Translations under genes and position numbers: made by a program
Notes under the pieces: generated by a model
Told to the model about the DNA's origin: nothing
Database searches by the model: none
The model's input: only the letters and a program-made list of their open reading frames with translations
Assembly: GCF_014633365.1 (NCBI RefSeq)
Contig: NC_068349.1
Coordinates: 13,256,753-13,320,752 of the forward strand
Length of the DNA: 64,000 nucleotides
Reading direction: 5' to 3'
Source: Diospyros lotus
Taxonomy: Eukaryota > Streptophyta > Magnoliopsida > Ericales > Ebenaceae
Part shown: in pieces, positions 50,782-61,112 of the stretch
How positions within the stretch are numbered: position 1 is the stretch's first letter
Layout of the letters: each line of letters begins with the position of its first letter

Positions 50782-51600
50782 GAGGAAAGATGGAGATTGG
50801 CTATGGCCGAAGAGGTGAAATCCATTGAAAGGAATAAAACTTGGTAGTTGGCAACACTTCTGGAGGGAAAACAACCTATAGCAGTAAAGTAGGTTTACAA
50901 AATAAAGAAGAATGCTAAAAGAGAAGTGGAGAAATACAAAGCTCGGCTTGTTACGAAGGGTCTCACTCAAAGGGCTAGAATTGATTATGATGAAGTCTTT
51001 GCTCCAGTGGCTCGCTTGGAAACTATTCGGCTAATTATTTCATTAGCAGCTCAACCAAATTGGAAGATTTTTCAGATGGATGTAAAATCAGCCTTCTTGA
51101 ATGGAACTTTAGAAGAAGAGGTTTATGTGGAGAAACCATTGGGTTATGTTGTTGAAGGACAAGAAGACAAGGTGTTGAAATTAAAGAAAGCTTTATATGG
51201 CCTTAAACAAGTCCCAAGGGCCTGGTACGCCTGTATTGATGAATATTTCCAGAAAAATGATTTTTCAAGGTGCCCTTATGAACATGCTTTGTATGCGAAG
51301 GAGAATAAGGATGGAGAAATTATGTATGTTTGCTTATATGTTGATGATTTGATCTTCACTGTGAGTAATCTGAGGATGTTTGAAGAATTCAAGGAAATGA
51401 TGATTGAAAAATTTGAGATGACTGATTTGGGACTAATGTCTTATTATCTTGGAATTGAGGTGAAGCAAAGAGAAGAAGGGATTTTTCTTTCCCAAAAGAC
51501 TTATGCAGAAGCAATCTTGAAAGAATTCAAGATGGATAGAATCAATTTAGTTGCTACACCTGTGGAATGTGGAGTTAAGTATTCTAAGTTTGACAGTACT
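50782..51600 (+). pseudogene. copia reverse transcriptase
   Basis: From RWRLAMAEEVKSIERNKTW the frame runs through two TAG stops (50845 and 50890, each where Trp is expected, so TGG to TAG) into a long open stretch. Motifs: YKARLV.KG, DYDEVFAPVARLETIR, MDVKSAFLNG, LYGLKQ.PRAW and the catalytic YVDD box at 51337-51348. It copies element RNA into DNA in an intact element. The RT core from 50926 is uninterrupted, so this part decayed least. Confidence 0.92.
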
Positions 51601-51974
51601 AAAAAGGTAAACCCAACTCTATTTAGAAGATTGGTTGGAAGGCTGCGTTTTTTAACCTGTACAAGGCTAGATATTTTGTATGGAGTTGGTGTTATTAGTC
51701 GTTATATGGAAGCTCCAACTTTGACTCACATGAAGGCAGCCAAAAGGATTCTTCGATATGTTATAGGGACATTGGATTATGGTTTATTTTATACTACTAC
51801 AAATGATTGCAGATTGTGTGGGTTTAGTGACAGTGATTAGGGAGGAGACATTGATGATCGAAAAAGTACTAGTGGTTTTGTTTTCTTCATAGGCACTGCT
51901 GCATTTGCTTGGAGTTCAAAGAAACAGTCAATTGTTACTCTTTCAACCTGTGAAGCTGAATATGTTACAGCAGT
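51601..51974 (+). pseudogene. copia RNase H, 5' part
   Basis: Same frame as RT. The RVVGRL-type connection is followed by MKAAKRILRYVIGTLDYG, a TAG at 51838-51840 (again at an expected Trp), then DDRKSTSGFVFF, AWSSKKQ and STCEAEYV up to the insertion of the 8.6-kb element at 51975. Confidence 0.88.
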
Positions 51975-53917
51975 TGATTAGTGGTTAATTTTGTAAAATT
52001 TTGTTATAATTATAACCCCCGTTTTGATTTTAAATTGGTTTAATTGAATAGTTATGTATAATATATATAATATAATATATTATAATAAACATGTAAATAT
52101 AATATATTTTATAACATAATACATATACTCAATGGAGTGCATGCATGGAGCATCTATATAATATATCATATAAATATATACATAATATATAATTTAATAA
52201 CACTCAATTGCTTGCTTGTAGGGATGAAGAAGGTGGGCTTGAAGATTCAAATTGAATTGAAGAATGAAGAATTCAAACCCAACCCATGAAGAATTAAAAC
52301 CCAACACATGCCCATTAAATTAAAGGCCCAAGGCCCAACACATGTTTAAGACCCAACTTGAGCAAGCTCATGAAAGACATCATTTGGAGAAGGCCCAAGC
52401 ATTTTTTTTAATCCTAATGAAGACCAAAAACTCAATTGTAGAAATTTATTTTTTTATTTTTAAATATTTGTTTTATGAGTGCTTTATTAGGTGTGTTTTT
52501 TTTAGCTAAAATCCATTTAACTTTATGAGTGCTTTATTAGGTGTGTATTATAGCTAAAATCCATTTAACTTTATGAGTGCTTTATTAGGTGTGTATTATA
52601 GCTAAAATCCATTTAACTTTAGATGTATATTATAGCTAAAATCCATTTAACTTTAGGTGTGTATTATAGCTAAAATTCATTTAACTTTATGTGTGTGAGT
52701 GCCCATTAGATATAATTATGTCTAGTTAAATAATTAAAATTGTGTGGTTTGCATTGCATCTTGTGGGGTATAAATAGTTCACTTGATTGCATTTGTAAAG
52801 GTGATTATTATTCTTAAATCAAAGTTTAGTTGTTTTCTTAGAATTTTCTCTTTGAAAATTGTTTTCGTTCTCTCTTATTTTCTCTATTGTTTTCTCTTGT
52901 GATCTTACTTTATTTCTTTCTTTTATTGAATTCTTATGTCATTTATTGTTATTTTATTATCTACCGCCTAAATGGCCAGTTAATTTATGCCTTTAAATTT
53001 CTGCAATTTTAATTCATGTCATTTTATTATCCACCGCCTACATGGTCGGTTAATTTCTACTATTTTAATTTTTGTCATTTAAATTCTTTTATTTAAATTA
53101 TGTCCTTTAAATTCTGTCAATTAATTTCTAAATGGAGATGAGTAACTAAATCCAATCATGGGTTAAGGCAAGGACAGTGTCCAACACCAATGATTCTCAA
53201 AGAAAGCTGCGCTTTAAATGAGTGACATTAATTTAAATTTCAGTATGGATGTGTAGTAATTATTGAGAAATAACTAGGTTTGGATTGGAGCGTAAGCCTA
53301 ACCTAGACCTTTCATGCCATGTATGGGAGTTACTAGAACTGAAAACGCTATCATACCCAAACTCGAATGATTAATTTAGTTATTTTGTGTATTAATTGTA
53401 ATTGAATTTATGGTAATTGCTTAAATTAGAATCCTGCATATCATGTATGGGGATTGCTTAAACTAGAATTATCATAATCTCTAATTGCATTTAATAAGAA
53501 ACACTCATATATGAAATTAAATTAATGTTACTAATCTTTTCTGCTAAAATTTGAGAATCAACGGGTTGGTGCTGAAATTATCTTAACTCAAGTGTTATCC
53601 AATTTCATATTTTCACATTTAACGTTTATTTTAACTTCTACTTTGCTTTATTTCCTAGTATTTGTTATTTAAAAAATCATAAAAAAAATCTTATTACCAA
53701 TTCATCCAAATGCGTGTACATGTGCATGACATTCTTTTTCTTTTGCCATAAATAAATCTCTCAGTGGACGACCTGGACTTATCCAGAAAATATAAATTTA
53801 AATTTGAACTACAACTGCATTCGTACACTGACGAGTATAAACCTCTCACCTAAATAAAAAAAATTAAAGTTGATTATGTTTTTATTGTGTTTTAATTGCA
53901 GGGTGAGAGTGCAGCTA
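51975..53917 (+). repeat. 5' LTR of the LOG-carrying element
   Basis: 1,943 bp, TGATTAGTGG...GCAGCTA. TATA box GGTATAAATAG near 52768. Contains a tandem array of five units at 52472-52686, one more than the partner LTR. Confidence 0.88.
52472..52686 (+). repeat. tandem repeat inside the 5' LTR
   Basis: Three ~48-bp units (tttatgagtgctttattagg...tttaac) are followed by two shortened ~34-bp units. The matching array in the 3' LTR (59184-59348) has four units. Confidence 0.8.
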
Positions 53918-53922
53918 AATTT

Positions 53923-53940
53923 TGGCGCCGTTGTCGGGGA
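53923..53940 (+). other. primer-binding site, tRNA-Asp type
   Basis: TGGCGCCGTTGTCGGGGA begins five bases after the 5' LTR. It differs at one position from the TGGCGCCGTTGCCGGGGA site known in Athila-like elements. Confidence 0.8.
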
Positions 53941-54137
53941 GATTGAGGCAAAAACAAAAAGAAAAAAAATTATAAATTAAAAAAATAAAAAATAAATAAA
54001 AAATAATAAAAAAATATATTTAGATAACTATTAGTTACTAAACAGTGCAAGAGACTAGGGTCAGGTATGATTATTGAAACATTAATTGATTCATTAGCAT
54101 CATTATCTGTCATTGAATTGTCATTTTCATATTCTTT

Positions 54138-54633
54138 ATGTCTCATTATTTTAGCATTTCTGTGTCTTCTAATGCATTTGGCCATCGTAAGCCCAGTGAG
54201 GGGAGGTTTTCTTTTAACCAGAGTCAGAGGGCGAATTCTTATCTGTCGGGCTACGACCCGGATCTTTACACTGATTACCCCAGTTCCTATGACCATTGGA
54301 ATTATCCTTGGAACGATGACTCTTTGTTCCAATCTCATTAACCTTTCTCTCCAGTATCTCACCAATTCGAGTTAGAACAAGGGGTTACATCTGATACTTA
54401 TCAACCTCAGGATAAAAATTTTTTAGAGGACACCCTTCAGGAGTTTATGCAAGGTCAAATGAGTTTTAATGCACAAGTGGCCGAATTTCAAGAACAAACT
54501 ACTAGGGCCATATGTGACATTTTAGAACAGTTGATTGATCTTACACAGATCTCGAGCGTGAGTGAGCCCGACGAGTTTCAAACCAACCCAATCAAAATTC
54601 CGAAGGGGGGAAATCGTCATTTAATGCGCCCAT
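54138..54633 (+). pseudogene. gag-like remnant of the LOG-carrying element
   Basis: One frame, broken by a TAA at 54339-54341, encodes a Tyr/Asp/Trp-rich segment (YDPDLYTDYPSSYDHWNYPW). It continues with a glutamine-rich, coiled-coil-like stretch (LEDTLQEFMQ ... EFQEQTTRAICDILEQL) to 54633. Such a low-complexity then heptad-like arrangement occurs after the gag core in some Ty3/gypsy elements, but I see no gag core or zinc knuckle, so this is a guess from composition. Confidence 0.4.
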
Positions 54634-54643
54634 AGGTCAAGAG

Positions 54644-54991
54644 TTGGTCCAATTTACATCAATCCCTAGGAATGATGAGCCAATTGAGAGACTTGATGAA
54701 CCTAGAATGGTACAAGCAATCATAGAAGAAAAATTGGACCAAAATGATGTGAGAAAAGAAGAAGTCTGGGAGGAAGAAGAGGATAAAATTCGAGAGCCAA
54801 AATGTGAAGAAGTCATAGGTCTATCCACATTTAAACCTAAATTTTTATCTTTTAGGCTAGTCTATATTATTGGGGATCAAATTAAATCAGACATGTGTGA
54901 GGTGTTTATACGAATTAATATGCCATACTCTGATGTAATAAAACCAACACCTCGGATGATATATTTTCAAAATATGTATGTGCATTCATGA
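54644..54991 (+). CDS. unrecognised 115-codon ORF in the LOG-carrying element
   Basis: Begins MVQFTSIPRND and has a strongly acidic central part (KEEVWEEEEDKIREPK) followed by a more hydrophobic, neutral C-terminal part. I do not recognise the family. It follows the gag-like remnant by about ten bases in another frame and could be its frameshifted continuation. It may be a conserved part of this retroelement family and not a host gene. Expression is unlikely. Confidence 0.3.
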   Translation: MVQFTSIPRNDEPIERLDEPRMVQAIIEEKLDQNDVRKEEVWEEEEDKIREPKCEEVIGLSTFKPKFLSFRLVYIIGDQIKSDMCEVFIRINMPYSDVIKPTPRMIYFQNMYVHS

Positions 54992-55612
54992 GAAAAATCA
55001 ATTTACATAATTTTGAAAATAACTTTAAAAGTGGTGTAATGAATGAGAGTTATTATACGATTAGGTTGGCAACCACTCATTTGATCCTTAACTAGAAGAA
55101 AAGAAAAGAAAAATCTAAAAAAATAAAATTAAAATATATAATAAAATAAAAATTTGTTTTTTTAAATAAATAAATATATATATATATATATACAAAAAAA
55201 AAAGATAGAGAAAAAAGGGAGACAGAATTGACTCTAGTGGTAGCCATTTTTCTTGGGCAGTGCAATCACACTACCTTATAAAGAAAGAGGCATATTGCCA
55301 AATGTTGAAAAATGAGACGCTAAATGACGCCAAGACTGACGGTGCAATTATGGCATGCCTCGAGCTGAGTGTAAAAAATTGATACCCATTGCTCTATAAG
55401 AGACTCTATATTTGTATGAGGTAAGCCACACTTCTTAAGCTCAGTCTTCTCTCATTTGTGTTATTCTACAATCAGGTACTCTCATCCATTTTGCAAGGTT
55501 CATAATTCCTTACTTTCTTATTATTATAGTTGTCTTTTTTTTTTTTAAAAAAAAAATGAATCTTCAGCTCTCAAAAATTTGTAAGTATTATCCATCTCTC
55601 CTGTAGAATGAT
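54992..55612. other. non-coding interior of the LOG-carrying element
   Basis: A-rich and (TA)n sequence (55170-55190), then unlabelled sequence and a T/A homopolymer junction (55538-55557) just before the next coding-like fragment. No domain. Confidence 0.5.
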
Positions 55613-56149
55613 TTGAAAAAAATTGATGCCGCTAGGTGTGAAAGACTTAGGCTGTTGATGCGTAATAACATCCCTGAAGATATTCGTTGGCTGATCGAAA
55701 CAAAAGTTCGATTAGCTGGCAAAATTTCACCTAGTTTTAAGCACTTTCCAGGCTTAACGAAGAGTAGTTTTGCGAAGAAACGAAGATCGAAAAGAGTGAA
55801 TGGTTGTTACAAATGTGTTTGATGGACCTGTAACACATGATGCAAATCTGTGGGGTTTACGTCCATAAATCGAGAAGATAAAATTAGTTTCACAAAGGGT
55901 GGATTGAGTAAGGAGTCTTTGGATGATATCCGATTGACTCTTGAGACGCATCCATGTGGAATAGTGCAAAAAGAACTTCTTGCTTTATGGACCCAGTTCA
56001 TAAGTGACGACCAATACTATAGTCTTGGGAATCTGACTAAAAACGACCCTGTTTGCCAATCTATAAGAAAATTGGATGGGAAGCCTATCCCTACTTCATA
56101 GAAAGTGTTTAAGCCGTTTCTGGACGTAAAACTAGAGAAAGATGTGAGC
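55613..56149 (+). pseudogene. unidentified coding-like fragment, broken
   Basis: A 69-codon basic frame (DAARCERLRLLMRNN ... AKKRRSKRVNG) ends in a stop at 55820. In another frame an 83-codon stretch (SINREDKISFTKGGL, LDDIRLTLETHPCG, LWTQFISDDQYYSLG) runs to 56101, and sequence after that stop still reads as FKPFLDVKLEKDV. Two frames with similar coding texture suggest one older gene with a frameshift. After 56141, 'gtgagccac...ttgtatag' to about 56220 looks like a short intron. I do not recognise the protein. It may be a second captured host fragment or an element-specific ORF. Confidence 0.4.
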
Positions 56150-56270
56150 CACAATCACAACTATTTGTATATACGCATGATTTTTGTTTGTATATTTATT
56201 TCTTGTTGAATTTTTGTATAGCTACTTTTGATCGCCAAACCTCTTTCCAGGGTATACAAAAGGAACAAAC

Positions 56271-56930
56271 ATGGAAGGCCAGTTAGTTCGTCGAATCAAT
56301 ACCATATGTGTAGTTTGTGGCTCTTAACTTGGGAGCGATATTTGTTACGCACTTGCAACAAGCAAACTTGGACAAAAATTGGGAGAGCAAAAAATTAATT
56401 TGGTATATGGAGGGGGAAGTCGTGGATTGAATGGTTGTGTTTCATAAGCTGCACATCTTGAAAAATCATGTGTGGTAGGTGTAATGCCAATCTCTTTGGC
56501 TGAACCACATATTTTCGGGATTACACGTGGTCAACTTATAGAAACGACTTCTATGTCTGAGTGCATGACTTGTAAGATTTATCAATCAGACGCCTTCATT
56601 GGTTTACCAGGAGGTTTTGGAACATTTGAAGAAATCTTTTGTATAATCTCCTGAGCTAAGAGTAATCTCCATACCAAACCCATTGGACTTTTAAATGTTA
56701 ACCATTTTTTCGATGGGTTGCTCTCTTTTCTTGATCAGGCTGTGGACTAAAAGTTCATTTCTCTTTTAGCAAGAAAGATTCTCATTTCAGCATCCACCAT
56801 TGAGGAGCTGCTAGAGAAATTACACACTTATGTTCCACAGCATGATCCTCTTGAGTCTCGGATAGACTGGTCTAAGGCAATCAGTAACAAGCGCAAAAGG
56901 GGTCCGATTAATTTAGATTTATCACTATAA
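56271..56930 (+). pseudogene. LOG-family cytokinin riboside 5'-monophosphate phosphoribohydrolase retro-pseudogene
   Basis: LOG enzymes release active cytokinin base from its riboside monophosphate in the cytosol. One frame of 220 codons covers a full LOG-like protein without introns, although plant LOG genes have several. Signatures: a Rossmann start (ICVVCGS), KINLVYGGGSRGLNG, VGVMP, SDAFIGLPGGFGTFEEIF (PGGxGTxxE at 56607-56633), [20 protein letters not shown] and a basic, LDLSL-ending tail typical of a divergent LOG-like clade. Four in-frame stops occur (56325, 56445, 56652, 56748) and no frameshift. The active-site Arg expected in the M.(Q/E)RK motif is Cys. Stops at expected Gln and Trp and the Cys fit C-to-T/G-to-A decay. 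It cannot make an enzyme; a transcript is possible. Confidence 0.88.
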
Positions 56931-57029
56931 TGAGTGCTATTTGTTGAGATGGCTGAGTAAGAAGTACTTTTTATACTCTTGAGACACATCTATTATTGTA
57001 CAACTACAGGATATTTCTTGGTTGTGTTC

Positions 57030-57060
57030 CTAAAAAAAAAAAAAATAATTAAAAAAAAAC
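57030..57060 (+). other. A-rich tract 100 bp after the LOG-like pseudogene
   Basis: Two A runs (about 13 and 9) separated by 'taatt' follow the stop codon at the distance of a short 3' UTR. Taken with the missing introns it could be the remnant poly-A tail of a reverse-transcribed LOG mRNA. A similar phrase, 'gatggctgagtaag.a.tactttttatactcttga', occurs before (56948-56983) and after (57095-57129) the tract, which may mark a duplication. Confidence 0.5.
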
Positions 57061-57129
57061 TGTGGAATATTGTTAGGTAAGTTTATGATAAGATGGCTGA
57101 GTAAGGAATACTTTTTGTACTCTTGAAAT

Positions 57130-58723
57130 GTATTTTGTTTATCTTATGACTTGCATGAAAATTTTATTTTGGTGTGAAAATATAAATATATATATATATG
57201 GTATGCTAATTTATTTATTTGAGTTTTAACAGTTCACAGTAAATCTATGGACTTATGGAGTTACAGGTATTCCTAACAACCTTAGTTTATTACTGTAATT
57301 CCGATTGGGGAGTGTAACGTCTAGTTATGAATTATCTGGTTCATGTTTAACTATGAGTTTGCTATTGCTTGCTTGTAGTCTTGTGGGAATTGATTATCTT
57401 TATCTGCTATTATTTAAAAAAAAAAATGTGTGTTTTAAATTACGCTATCCCTAAAGTTTTGGAGTTATGCATTAATAGTCGGTTAAGTTTGCAATACGAA
57501 ACATGACTGTATTTGATTTCTTATTTGAAAACGAATATGCATTAGAACAAGTAATTTGCATTCATCGGATATTCAAAATTTAAAAATTGGTTATTAGTCA
57601 TAAAGTCAAAGGTAACAGTAATTAGCTGATTAGTACACTGTATGATCCTTCAGCAGAAGTGGAGACTATTACCCAAGTGAGTGTTTGAGCCTAATAACTA
57701 TTAATTCTGAGTGAAATAACACTTACTCTAAATATGCTTTATTGTTTATCTTATTTTTTCAATAGTTTCAAAACATCAATTCGCTTTGAATGTCTAGTAT
57801 GATAACAGATGAATTTGACTAGTTTCAAACTTCGAATTAGATCGTTTTGTAGAAGCATGATAAGGGGATCAATTTATTTCATTTTGTGCCTATTAACCTT
57901 TTTCTTTCTTTAAATTAACCTCTCTTGCTAGCCCATTTGAGCCATTTGTAGTACAATTTCTTTCATTACCCTCGTTTAACCCATAATCATATGAATTTTG
58001 TCCAACCTGGTGTGTTTTTGAGGATTAGTCTATCTAGCTATTTTCATATTTAAAAAAAAAAAGAAAGAAAAAAAAAATGAAAAAATGGGAAATTCTCTTA
58101 GTTATTCAGTACAATTGTTTCAAAATAAATGCTAAAAAAAAATTGCCAACACACCATTTGCATACTCTACCTTTTCTTTGACAACTCGTATTAACCTCAT
58201 AGCCCCATTACAACCCGGTCTGGTTTCTCTTGATGCTATAAATCATGTGATCTCAGAATTCGAGTTTAGACGTAGGGAATTGAGTTTAAATTCGGAAGTT
58301 ACTCATCTAGAGCATTATTCCAGTCATGAAGCTATGTCATTTTCCCTGTTCTTTCATGAAAATACGTTCTTTGTATTTGGGATGACACTGATTTTTGAAC
58401 TTGTTCTGCATTTACTCTTATAACAGTGCACCCCCTTGTGTGTACACCTGAGGAATCCTTTTTATTGGAGGAAAAATCCATAGTAAGGTTTGAAGTTAAA
58501 ACTTCGAAGGAGTAAGTCTGTTTGTTGGTTATCCTAATTGTCATTCCTGAGATTGTATGACCTTTAACCAAAAATTTGATTTAGAATGCTAAATTATTTT
58601 TTCGATTTTATGCATTTCGGTTTTGAATTTGAAATTTTTACATTCATACAGTTATTGCGAATAAAGCTTGGTAGGTGTATAGTCTGATTGCTAAGGGACT
58701 AGTAATGTTTAAGTTGGGAGGTA
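57130..58723. other. non-coding interior and polypurine end of the LOG-carrying element
   Basis: About 1.6 kb without a recognised domain; an 81-codon frame at 58178-58423 has no family resemblance. It ends in 'ctaagggactagtaatgtttaagttgggaggta', the purine-rich end preceding the 3' LTR. Confidence 0.5.
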
Positions 58724-60574
58724 TGATTAGTGGTTAATTTTGTAAAATTTTATTATAATTATAACCACCGTTTTGATTTTAAATTGGTTTAATTGAATAA
58801 TTATGTGTAATATATATATATAATATATTATAACATAATACATATACTGAATGGAGTGCATGCATGGAGCATCTATATAATATATCATATAAATATATAC
58901 ATAATATATAATTTAATAACACTCAATTGCTTGCTTGTAGGCATGAAGAAGGTGGGCTTGGAGACTCAAATTGGATTGAAGAATGAAGAATTCAAACCCA
59001 ACCCATAAAGAATTAAAACCCAACACATGCCCATTAAATTGAAGGCCCAAGGCCCAACACATGTTTAAGGCTCAATTTGAGCAAGCTCATGGAAGACATC
59101 ATTTGGAGAAGGCCCAAGCATTTTTTTTAATGAAGACCAAAAACCCAATTGTAGAAATTTATTTTTTATTTTTAAATATTTGTCTTATGAGTTCTTTATT
59201 AGGTGTGTTTTTTTAGCCAAAATTTGTTTAACTATTAGGTATGTATTATAGTTAAAATCCATTTAACTTTATGAGTGTTTTATTAGGTGTGTATTATAGC
59301 TAAAATCCATTTAACTTTAGGTGTGTATTATAACTAAAATCAATTTAACTTTATGTGTGTGAGTGCCCATTAGATATAATTATGTCTAGTTGAATAATTG
59401 AAATTGTGTGGTTTATATTGCATCTTGTGGACTATAAATAGCTCATTTGATTGCATTTGTAAGGGTGATTATTATTCTTGAATCAAAACTTAGTTGTTTT
59501 CTTAGAATTATCTCTTTGAGAATTGTTTTTGTTCTCTCTTATTTTTTCTATCGTTTTCTCTTGTGATCTTACTTTTTTTCTTTCTTCTCTTGAATTCTTA
59601 TGTCATTTATTGTTACTTTATTATCCATCGCCTAAATGGCCGGTTAATTTCTGTCTTTAAATTTCTGTAATTTTAATTCCTGTCATTTTATTATCCACCG
59701 CCTACATGGCCGGTTAATATCTGCTATTTTAATTCTTGTCATTTAAATTATGTTATTTAAATTATGCCATTTAAATTCCTGTCAATTAACTTTTAAATGA
59801 AGATGAGTAGTTAAATCCAATCTTGGGTTAAGGCAAGGATAGTGTCCAACGCCAATGATTCCTAAAGAAAGCCGAGCTTTAAATGAGTGACATTAATTTA
59901 AATTTCAGTATGGGTGTGTAGTAATTATTGAGAAATCACTAGGTTTGGATTGTAGCGTAAGTCTAAGTTAGAGCTTTCATGCCATGTATGGGTGTTACTA
60001 GAACTAGAAACGCTATCATACCCAAACCCAAATGATTAATTTAGTTGTTTTGTGTATTAATTGTAATTGGATTTATGGTAGTTGCTTAAATTAGAATCCC
60101 GCATATCATGTATGGGGATTGTTTAAACTAAAACTATCATAATCTCTAATTGCATTTAATAACAAACCCTCATATCTGAAATTAAATTAATGTTGCTAAT
60201 TTTTTCTGCTAAAATTTGAAAATCAACGGGTTGGTACTAAAATTGTCTTAACTGAAGTGCTATTCAATTTCATATTTTCACCTTTAACGTTTATTTCAAC
60301 TTCTGCTTTACTTTATTTCCTAGTATTTGTTATCTAAAAAAACTATAATTTTTTTTTTTGTTACCAATTCATCCAAATGTGTGTGCGTGTGTGTGACATT
60401 CTTTTTCTTTTGCCATAAATAAATCTCTCAGTAGACGACCTGAACTCATTCAGAAAATATAAATTTAAATTTGAACTACAACTGTACTCGTACACTAACG
60501 AGTATAAACCTCTCACCTAAATAAAAAAAATAAAAGTTTTATTGTGTTTTTATTGTAGGGTGAAAGTGTAGCTA
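58724..60574 (+). repeat. 3' LTR of the LOG-carrying element
   Basis: 1,851 bp, TGATTAGTGG...GTAGCTA, collinear with the 5' LTR. Tandem units occur four times at 59184-59348. A further length difference is a missing 'ataataaacatgtaaatata' type stretch near 58825. Confidence 0.88.
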
Positions 60575-60579
60575 GTAGT

Positions 60580-60882
60580 TTTTTGCACTTGTCATGCTGT
60601 TTGGTTGAGGAGGCTACTAAAAATTCTGAAATTTGAGCAAGACAAAGCTACTGATATTTTTGTTGATAACAAATCAGCTATTGCTTTGGAAAAGAATCCA
60701 ATTTTTCATGACAGAAGCAAGCATATAGACACCAAATACCATTTCATCAGTGCATTGGGAAAAAGGAGATTCAGCTCAAGCATGTAACATCTAAAGACCA
60801 AGTTGCTGACATATTTACTAAAGCTCTAAAGTTTGAAGATTTCTGCAGGTTGAGAGCTGTTCTTGGAGTTGTTAAAGGTTAA
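60580..60882 (+). pseudogene. copia RNase H, 3' part
   Basis: It resumes exactly after the target duplication: CTCHAVWLRRLLKILKF, DIFVDNKSAIALEKNP, FHDRSKHIDTKYHFI. After a one-base shift near 60750 it continues QLKHVTSKDQVADIFTKAL and ends at TAA 60880-60882, just before the polypurine tract. This matches the normal C-terminus of copia polyproteins. Confidence 0.88.
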
Positions 60883-60902
60883 ATTGCAAGTTTAAGAGGG
60901 GG

Positions 60903-61107
60903 TGTTGAGAAAATAAACTTGTATTAGCTATATTTAATAATCAGTATTTAGTAGTCTATATTAGTATGTGTAATTTACTATTTATTATGTGGTGAATATC
61001 CAAGAGTCACTTTTGTAGTCCTATAAATATTATTTAGAATGAAATTGCAATCGTCAGAGAGTTCTGGAAATTTACAGAACTTTCTCCTCTGTTTCTTCTC
61101 TCCAATA
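60903..61107 (+). repeat. copia 3' LTR
   Basis: 205 bp, starting TGTTGAGAAAAT and ending CTCCAATA, directly after the polypurine tract AAGAGGGGG (60894-60902). Confidence 0.9.
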
Positions 61108-61112
61108 ATTCC

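Larger units (their letters stand above)
51975..60574 (+). mobile_element. 8.6-kb non-autonomous LTR retrotransposon carrying a LOG-like pseudogene
   Basis: LTRs at 51975-53917 and 58724-60574 flank a 4.8-kb interior. The target duplication is GCAGT (51970-51974) and GTAGT (60575-60579), one C/T change, within the copia RNase H. The interior starts with a tRNA-Asp-type primer site (53923-53940) and ends with a purine-rich AAGTTGGGAGG (58711-58721). It has short gag-like frames and host-like fragments but no recognisable protease, RT, RNase H or integrase, so it fits a large retrotransposon derivative (LARD-like) mobilised in trans. The primer site suggests Athila/Tat-type Ty3/gypsy ancestry. 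In the first ~95 LTR bases I count 4 differences. Confidence 0.88.
46274..61107 (+). mobile_element. Ty1/copia retrotransposon, split by two later insertions
   Basis: It has two 205-bp LTRs, a perfect target duplication ATTCC (46269-46273 and 61108-61112), an initiator-Met primer site, a polypurine tract and the copia order gag-protease-integrase-RT-RNase H. Removing the solo LTR (48908-50687) and the 8.6-kb element (51975-60579) leaves about 4.45 kb, a normal small copia size. LTRs differ at 8 of 205 positions by my count (7 transitions), so insertion is fairly recent. All ORFs carry stops or frameshifts. Confidence 0.93.

Noticed and set aside
56271..56930. A working cytokinin-activating gene
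   Set aside because: Four in-frame stops and loss of the active-site Arg; only a pseudogene call is supportable.
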